Below, in pieces: positions 58,311 through 64,000 of a stretch of DNA of 64,000 nucleotides; the first letter of the stretch is position 1, and every line of letters starts with the position of its first letter. The notes under the pieces were generated by a model. It worked only from the letters and a program-made list of their open reading frames with translations, made no database searches and was not told the DNA's origin. The DNA is from Diplonema japonicum (lineage: Eukaryota; Euglenozoa; Diplonemea; Diplonemida; Diplonemidae). The stretch is taken from NCBI GenBank assembly GCA_964019335.1, contig OZ025699.1:310001-374000 (forward strand), given 5' to 3'. The position numbers were made by a program, and so were the translations under genes.

Positions 58311-60416
58311 TCAATAAGCTTCGACCATGCTCGTCCCGCCAACCTTGTAAACACAGAAGGTGTCAGTGGGACCCTGATGCGTTCCCTGTTTCTCGCCAAG
58401 AACTTCATTGTCTTTGAGGTGGCCCTTTCCTGCCATCGTTCCGTAGTAACAGAACACGACGTCTTCCTTCGCTTTGGAACACAACTCGAAACACACATCA
58501 ACACACTCCCCCAGAACCGCCACGAACTTCTGCCTCGCACTCCCCACAGTCCCATGCCGAACCTCGCTCGTCGCCACCCCAATGTGGAGGTCGCTGCATC
58601 GCGTTTCCTTGAAGCATCTCAACAAAAGCAAGGGAGTTCTCCACATGTGTTGTGCAGGAACGTGATGTGTTCCACCCAACAGCGACCCTGCTCCCCTGCA
58701 GCGACACGATCACCCCGTGCGACCTCTCCGTGCACATCGCGATCCGGGAAAGCACCTCGTTCACCACAACTGCAACACCCTCCATCACCTCCACACGCAT
58801 GTCCACCACCCCCACTGTAGCTGACAAGGTGTGATGAAGAGAAGTGCTTGCCGCCATCGGAATGCTTCCTGCAGAATGAACAGAGCCATCCGTATTGAGC
58901 CCCCTGGGGTTCCTGTCCCTTTTGTCAGTCAGAGAGTTCCTGTCCTTTCTGTTAAGAGAGAGTTGTGATTCAACAAAGGCTTGCCTCCCTTGAAGGCTTC
59001 TGGGAAGGAGCAGGGAAGGGTTGATATGAGAAGTGATCCCCTTCAGGACTGTCGCCCCCATCGGAAGAACACAGACAGACTCCAAATCCGGTCGCACCTC
59101 CCCCAACACCTCAGGAGTCACAGCCACAGCTCCCCCGACACACACCCCTTCCATCCGAGCCGCCTTGTTCACTGTCCCCCCGAAGTAGTCGTACCTCCCT
59201 GTCAGTTTGTTCAACTGAACATCAACATCACCACAGTGTACCCCAACACGGACACGAAGCCCACACCACGGACCATCGCTGTCCAAAGCAAGGTGTTCCA
59301 AAGCCAGCAGTGCAGAAGGCCACACAGCAGAGACAAGCCCCTCTTGAACAGAGAGCCCAAAGGAAACAGCATCAGAAGAGCTCTCAAAGGCGACCATGAA
59401 GGCATCACCAATGGTCTTCACCTCGTAACCGTTGTGCTTGGAAATGCACTCCCGCATCACTGTGTTGTGCACACGAAGACCCTCCTTCATCCCCTCAGGG
59501 CACGCCTCCCATGTTGCCGTCGAACCTTGGATGTCGGTGAAGACGATGGTGGAACAATTTGACTCGCTGCCAGGTGCGGTGGCTGTGTCGCACTTGGAGT
59601 GCTTCGATGGGGTAACCTCAACGAAGAGGGCATCAGGGAGGTAAGGGCGGTAGATGTGGAGGTTGTTGAGGATGTCGGTGAAGGCGGCATGGAGGGGAGG
59701 GGGGAGAGGAGAAGTACCGATGATGGACTCTGCCTCAGTGAGGTCGAAGCGTGCCAGGCTGCCTGCAATGTGCTCAGCTGCAGTGATCACAGACTTCATG
59801 ACCTCCTGCTCCGCGTGGAGAGACTTCGCAAAGCCACGGGTGAAGTAGAAGTCCATGAGGAACACATAGAGATTTCCAATAAGGATTGAAGCAGATTCTT
59901 TAGCAGGAATAGAGCAAGGGAGGGTGTCGCAGCCGCAGGCTCTCTCTCTTCGGGCTGCTTGTGAAGGGAGCTCGACGAGGAAGGTGTCGGTGTCGAAGAG
60001 GCCGAAGCGGGATGACTTCTCAACAGAGAGCAGCAAGAGCCACAAAGCCAGAGTCATGATGAGAACTGCAGTGACACGTGAAGGGAGCCGGCATACGAGT
60101 GCTATGTCAATGAGTATTACGAAATTAGACCAATATCTTCCAGTTTTCTCTAGTATTGTGGTCCAATCACCAAGGATGTAATACAGAGCATACGCATAAA
60201 CCATAACCTCCACAGCCAGCATGCTCAATCGCTTGGTCAGAAAAAGGTGCACCACAACCATCGCATGGCCTGACAAGAGAACTATTGCCTTGTACTTTTC
60301 ACTTAGCACCAAACCATGGTTGCAAGGAAAGTGCCTACAAATCCCACGATTATGATCTTCTTCGTCATCACCATTGAAGGGCTGTCGTCAGGCAGAATGA
60401 CATGCTTGAATACCAT
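58311..60416 (-). pseudogene. form A4 adenylyl cyclase gene with two frameshifts
   Basis: The expected start is at 60,416 (MVFKHVILPDDSPS), but this frame stops after about 38 codons; the body continues in another frame from about 60,312 (LSEKYKAIVLLSG) through six-TM region, CGCDTLPC, linker and a fully conserved catalytic domain (FTDIQGST, VKTIGDAF, YDYFGGTVNKAAR). Near 58,592 two bases present in A1-A3 (GTCGCACTGC) are missing (GTCGCTGC), shifting the second domain out of frame; it resumes as 58,679-58,311 ending GGTSMVEAY. The catalytic domain alone is uninterrupted, so a truncated product is possible, but the N-terminal shift argues for a pseudogene. Confidence 0.8.
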
Positions 60417-60730
60417 TTCTTGAGGATTACTCTAAAACGGTGATTATTAATAGATAAAAAAAGAATCGACCGACTTCTTTCTCTTTGATCCCGGCTACAC
60501 ATATTCTAAAATCCGTTGAGCACCCTCCGCCGATGCCATTGCATCCGTGGAAATCTTTTTTTTTTTTTTTTTTTTTAAATTTCACCTCCTCTTGGTCTAG
60601 CCAGACCGACCCAGCTGGGCTGTGTGAGCCAACGGAAGTGTGTTGAGACGCCCGTGCTTTCGTGTCGGCCTGTGTTATTGTTCTAGCACCTTTGTGACAT
60701 GGGTATTCTCTTTCCACAGTTGGCTAATGG

Positions 60731-60762
<32 letters not shown>

Positions 60763-60847
60763 CTTTCTATTTCCTGTTTACACTTGATTTGTTTTCTTCC
60801 TGCTGCCTTTTGATTAGCTTGCTAGGTAGACGGCTAGTCGGTGGGGG
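60417..60847. other. 3' flank of the EN/RNase-H retroelement and A4 leader
   Basis: Near the A4 start, a coding-strand pyrimidine tract (TTCTTTTTTTATC) and CGTTTTAG form an acceptor about 20 nt before the ATG. T-tracts occupy 60,557-60,579 and 60,732-60,761. AAATTTCACCTCCTCTTGG beside the first T-tract recurs as AAATTCCACTTCCTCTTCG at about 61,816, inside the endonuclease region. Confidence 0.5.
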
Positions 60848-61414
60848 TTAGTCGGTGGGCTCGTCGGGGGGCTTGCCGGTGGGCTTGTAGGTAGTCTCTT
60901 CGGTGTCCTCGAGGAACCTGATTGCCCTCTTCGGGTCTTTGATGAGGATGTGCTCCAGCGTGTGGATGTCGTAGTGCTTGTCTCTGGCCGCCTTGGTCGC
61001 TGGGCACTCTAGGAGGAGGTGGTGTAGTGTTCTCTGTGTTGTGCCGTCGCATTTTTCGCAGGTGCGTTGGGTTGCGTACTCCTCTTTGAGCAGGTGGTGA
61101 TGACCAGTCTTTAGCTGGTTTACTAGCACTTCTTCGCGTCTGCTGAGCCCTTCCATCCGCTTCGGTGCCTCTCTCCCCTTCGTCCACTTGTTGTATTCTC
61201 GATTTTTATCGAGTCCTGCTCTTATCTCCGCCTTCGTCTTCTGCAGGTAGTTCTTCGCCGCGTTCAGGCTTATCCTCTGCGTCGCTTCCTTGTCTCTACC
61301 TTGCTCGGCGAGTTCATCTGCCTTCTCGTTACCTTCTATTCCGCAGTGACCCGGGATGTAACAGCAGGTGATGCGGTTCTTATTTTTTAGAAGGACATGT
61401 ATGCTGTGCCACAT
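60848..61414 (-). pseudogene. RNase H C-terminal part and CCHC finger of retroelement
   Basis: A 188-codon frame. CYIPGHCGIEGNEKADELAE is the last catalytic block of RNase HI (H and Asp of GHxGxxGNExAD). CEKCDGTTQRTLHHLLLEC gives C-x2-C-x9-H-x4-C, the usual end of such ORF2 proteins. The first RNase H blocks with the other acidic residues are absent, so it should be inactive. Confidence 0.75.
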
Positions 61415-61499
61415 CCTCTCTCCGCGATCCAGTCATTGATTTTTGTGCCGCTTGCGTCCTCTGTCATGTGTGCACTCCACGTTTTGTAGTGCAGGTTTG

Positions 61500-62245
61500 T
61501 TAGGACGTTATCGCCGTCATGCAGATCTTCTGCGGTGAAATCCTCTGTGCGGGTGTCGTCCCCTCCGTGAGTGGTGGGCGGTAGAGGTTCACAATGTGGA
61601 TGTCCGGTCCGTTCTTCTGGCTGATTAATACGGATATCTTTTCCGTCACTCTCTTGGTGTAGGTGTCGCTCTGCCTGGCTGGGATGCCTTCTCGTACCAG
61701 GATGCTACGCCTCCGCCTTCTATTGCCTTTCCTTTCCGTCTTGGTATTGAACGGTTCTGTTGATAGGTGTTGTACCCCTTGATTTCTATCGGTGTTTTTT
61801 TTTTTTTTTTTTTTTAAATTCCACTTCCTCTTCGACTTGCTAAGGCCGCACCCACTACTGTTTTGAGGAAAACTTCCTGGAGGCACAGCACGTCTATCCG
61901 GTTTTCCTGCAGGCCGTTTATTACGAAGTCTCTGCTTGTGGTCCACCTGTTGCAGTTGAAGGTGACCACCCGTAACCTTTCTCCTTGCTCGCTTGTTATC
62001 AAGTGTTCAGTCAAATGCTTCGCATGTCTGTTTCGCTTTTCAATTTCTTCTCTTTTCTTCTCACGTTCCCGTTCTTTCCTCTCCTTTTCTTTGTATTCTT
62101 CAAATTCGACTCTTATGTCCTCTTCGCTGCTGTCTTCCTCTTCTCCGATAGCATGAATGGCATCCGCTAGCGCTGCATGTCGTTGAAATGAAGATGGAGT
62201 GGGTGGCAGGAAGTGGCTGTCTGACTTCGGAGTGGCTGGTGCCAC
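61500..62245 (-). pseudogene. APE-type endonuclease of retroelement, broken
   Basis: The first frame (62,245-61,814) has a Glu/Lys-rich coiled-coil, then RLRVVTFNCNRW and DVLCLQEVFLK, the first strands with the metal-binding Asn and Glu. The second frame (61,946-61,500) continues with SILVREGIPARQ and IHIVNLYRPP. Between them lies an A-tract module with no protein counterpart, so the endonuclease is disrupted. Downstream codons (KTWSAHMTEDASGTKINDWI, about 61,470-61,420) match the end of the domain in a further frame. Confidence 0.65.
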
Positions 62246-62652
62246 TGTTTCCGTTGTCTCGTTTGTTGTTGTTTGTTTTGATGATGTTTTTCCGTCTGCG
62301 CTGAACGCTGCATGACGTGGGAATGATGTTGCAAGTAGAGGATGTGGGGTTGTTGTTGGGGATGCGTTCGTGGCTTGGGAGGGTGTCTTGGGTGCGGTTG
62401 TCGTCTCGTTTCATATCCCCTTCTGTGGGGTGTGGTCCAGGACGTGGACTTCTACGGGCGGCTGCCGGTTCGGTGACTGCGACCTTCTCTCTTTTCGGAG
62501 CTGCGCGAGTTTGCCCTCCGTCGCTTTCTTCACCATCTCCCTTCTCCCCTCCGCCTGCCTTTCATGGTCTACCCCCTCCTTGGGGTTCTTCATTTTTTCG
62601 CTCGACCTTGCCCGTCCTTTCCGTTCCCCATCAGCTGACACTGTCCTCCTCC

Positions 62653-63340
62653 TCACTTCTGCTTTCGTCGTCTTTTTGTTGGTAGTTTTGTCACTTGCTT
62701 TGGTTGTTCCGTGCTCGTTTCAAGGTCGATCTGTGGTGTCGCTGGAGAGTTTGGCTGAGGCTTCTCGACTTCTAGCCTTGTCAACAGCTTGATCATTCGC
62801 TCTTCCAACTCTTGTTGACGTAGCTGCTGTGTTTTCATTTGATCGTTCTGCTGGTTCCATTGCTCCTTTTGTAGTCTTTGCCAGTTTTGTTGAATTCCCT
62901 CTTGTTGTTCTTGCCAGCTGCGTTGTTGCTGTTCTTGCCACTGTGTCTGCCAGCCTTGTTGTTGTTGTTCCTGCCATTTTTCCAGTTGATTTTGCCAGAG
63001 CTGTTGCTGAACTCCTTGTCTTCGTTCTTGTTCTTGTTGCCACGCCTCTGCTTGCCTTTCTGTTTCTGTTGCCACTCCAGTAGGTTTTGTTGCTCCCATT
63101 CGAGGTCTTCTAGCACTACGGTCAGGTGTAGCGGGGTAGTGTTGTAGGGGAGTGGGTGGATGATCCACATCTTCGGGAGTGGTGCCTCTGTAGTCGTTGT
63201 CGTTGTCGTTGTCGTTTACGCAACCCAGGGGGACTTTCGTTTTCACCCATCGGGTGATCCGGCTGGGACCCCGTGGAGGTATCCCCGGGACACGTCTGCG
63301 CTGTTGCCGTTGCCATCTCTTGTGCCTGTTGCCCGCTCAT
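62653..63340 (-). pseudogene. retroelement ORF1: Gln-rich coiled-coil protein
   Basis: From the ATG at 63,340 the frame reads MSGQQAQEMATATAQTCPGD, and after a shift near 63,220 continues GCVNDNDNDNDYRGTTPEDV, then about 90 residues rich in Gln, Trp and Glu (WQEQQQQGWQTQWQEQQQ), a leucine-containing helix (MIKLLTRLEVEKPQ) and a basic C-terminus (KRRRKQK). No CCHC knuckle. Probably a nucleic-acid-binding, multimerising protein, as for other LINE ORF1 proteins. Confidence 0.5.
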
Positions 63341-64000
63341 TTTCTTGTCGTTTGTGTCCCACCCAGCCAATAAAGTACAGAAACTGTAGCTTTAGAATCG
63401 TTGGTAGAATCTTAGGTTCGCAGCCAACCTTTTGGACGACTTGCTCTGAATCTCGCCGCTTCTACAATAAATGGGTTGATTTCAAAAAAAAAAAAAAAAA
63501 ACCCCAAAATGAGGCCAATTGACACTTTCGTTGCATCTTTGGGCATGCCACTCCTCAAAAAAAGATATTTCTCCATATTTCAGAGCTCATATTTTGACCT
63601 ATGAAAAATTTAGTTTTAGGGTTAAAAATCGGGTTTTAGTGGTTTTTTTTGGTAAAGTCAGAGAGTATGCTTTCAATAGCAAGAAATACCTTGCCTCTAT
63701 CATACGCTGCGCACCGGTCCCGCGTATCTATGCAGTAGGTACTGCTCTACGAGGTCCGCTATCTCCGAGAACGCTTCGGTGGGCTTCTGTGCTGTAATGA
63801 ACTCACGGTATCTCGACTTCTGCATCAGAGACTCCGCGACTCCGGTGGATGCGGGACGGTGCTATTTTGACCTATGAAAAATTCAGAAAAATTCAGTTTT
63901 AGGGTCAAAAATCAGGTTTTAGTGGTTTTTTTGGTAAAGTCAGAGAGTATGCTTTCAATAGCAAGTGGAAACCTTCTTTTCCTAGTCTTCTGCGGCTGAC
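63341..64000. other. window end: AT-rich DNA with a long direct repeat
   Basis: No gene seen. A repeat of about 94-103 bp (TATTTTGACCTATGAAAAAT to GAGAGTATGCTTTCAATAGC) lies at 63,590-63,683 and 63,863-63,965, the second copy with a short internal duplication (ATTCAGAAAA). The 180-bp spacer is GC-richer and CpG-containing. Confidence 0.7.

Larger units (their letters stand above)
60848..63340 (-). mobile_element. non-LTR element of ingi/I type: ORF1, APE endonuclease and RNase H, but no RT
   Basis: Parts in order on the minus strand: ORF1 (63,340-62,653), endonuclease (about 62,080-61,420), then directly the RNase H C-terminus and a zinc finger (61,414-60,848). The whole RT and the first part of RNase H are missing at a join near 61,415. 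Frames also shift near 63,220. The endonuclease is interrupted near 61,815 by a GGAAGTGGAATTT plus A-tract module. The domain set is that of trypanosome ingi and I-clade elements. This copy cannot move by itself. Confidence 0.75.

Noticed and set aside
62411-62656. Separate small ORF between retroelement ORF1 and endonuclease
   Set aside because: It begins with GTG, not ATG, has no recognisable motif and probably is a frame of the decayed ORF1/ORF2 junction.

Overview
The window is nuclear DNA of a eukaryote, probably a single-celled one. Every protein gene I can support lies on the minus strand and none shows an intron. Almost every gene is preceded on its coding strand by a pyrimidine tract ending in AG, then a short A-rich leader, then the start codon. 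One-strand intronless arrays with a splice acceptor just ahead of each start resemble spliced-leader genomes (kinetoplastids, euglenids, diplonemids, dinoflagellates). I cannot name the organism. CpG decay in one old transposon points to past cytosine methylation, which argues against a typical kinetoplastid. Intergenic DNA is full of A/T homopolymers (up to about 45 nt) and recurring short modules.

Layout: 1-5 kb holds no host gene; it contains a CpG-depleted element with terminal inverted repeats (1925-3412) that carries a nested retroelement tail with a 17-bp target duplication. 5.0-7.8 kb is a membrane-anchored protein with two PC-esterase/SGNH-like domains, the first degenerate and the second intact. 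8.8-15.9 kb is a duplicated array of a 300-residue cysteine-rich protein (three near-identical copies plus one old broken paralogue). 16-20 kb holds hairpin repeats, a small two-TM cysteine-rich protein, and two broken tyrosine-recombinase-like fragments. 21-60 kb is an array of adenylyl-cyclase-family membrane proteins mixed with retroelement debris.

The cyclase family has two forms sharing six TM helices, a conserved cysteine loop and a helical linker. Form A (23.8, 28.9 and 31.2 kb, plus a frameshifted copy at 58.3 kb) has a class III cyclase domain with all key catalytic residues, followed by a degenerate second domain. Form B (21.2, 36.9, 38.8, 45.6, 52.8 kb) keeps only the degenerate domain plus a different tail and should be catalytically dead. 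Two further relics lie at 23.5 and 54.7 kb. Active and dead members may pair, as class III domains dimerise, but that is inference.

Mobile DNA: many 5'-truncated or internally deleted non-LTR elements, all antisense to the window; a 3-kb insertion with a Penelope-type RT fragment and perfect 17-bp target duplications (55,026-58,104); an EN/RNase-H element without RT (60.8-63.3 kb); and seven SINE-like copies, all on the plus strand with A-tails. No RT palm with a YxDD motif survives anywhere in the window.
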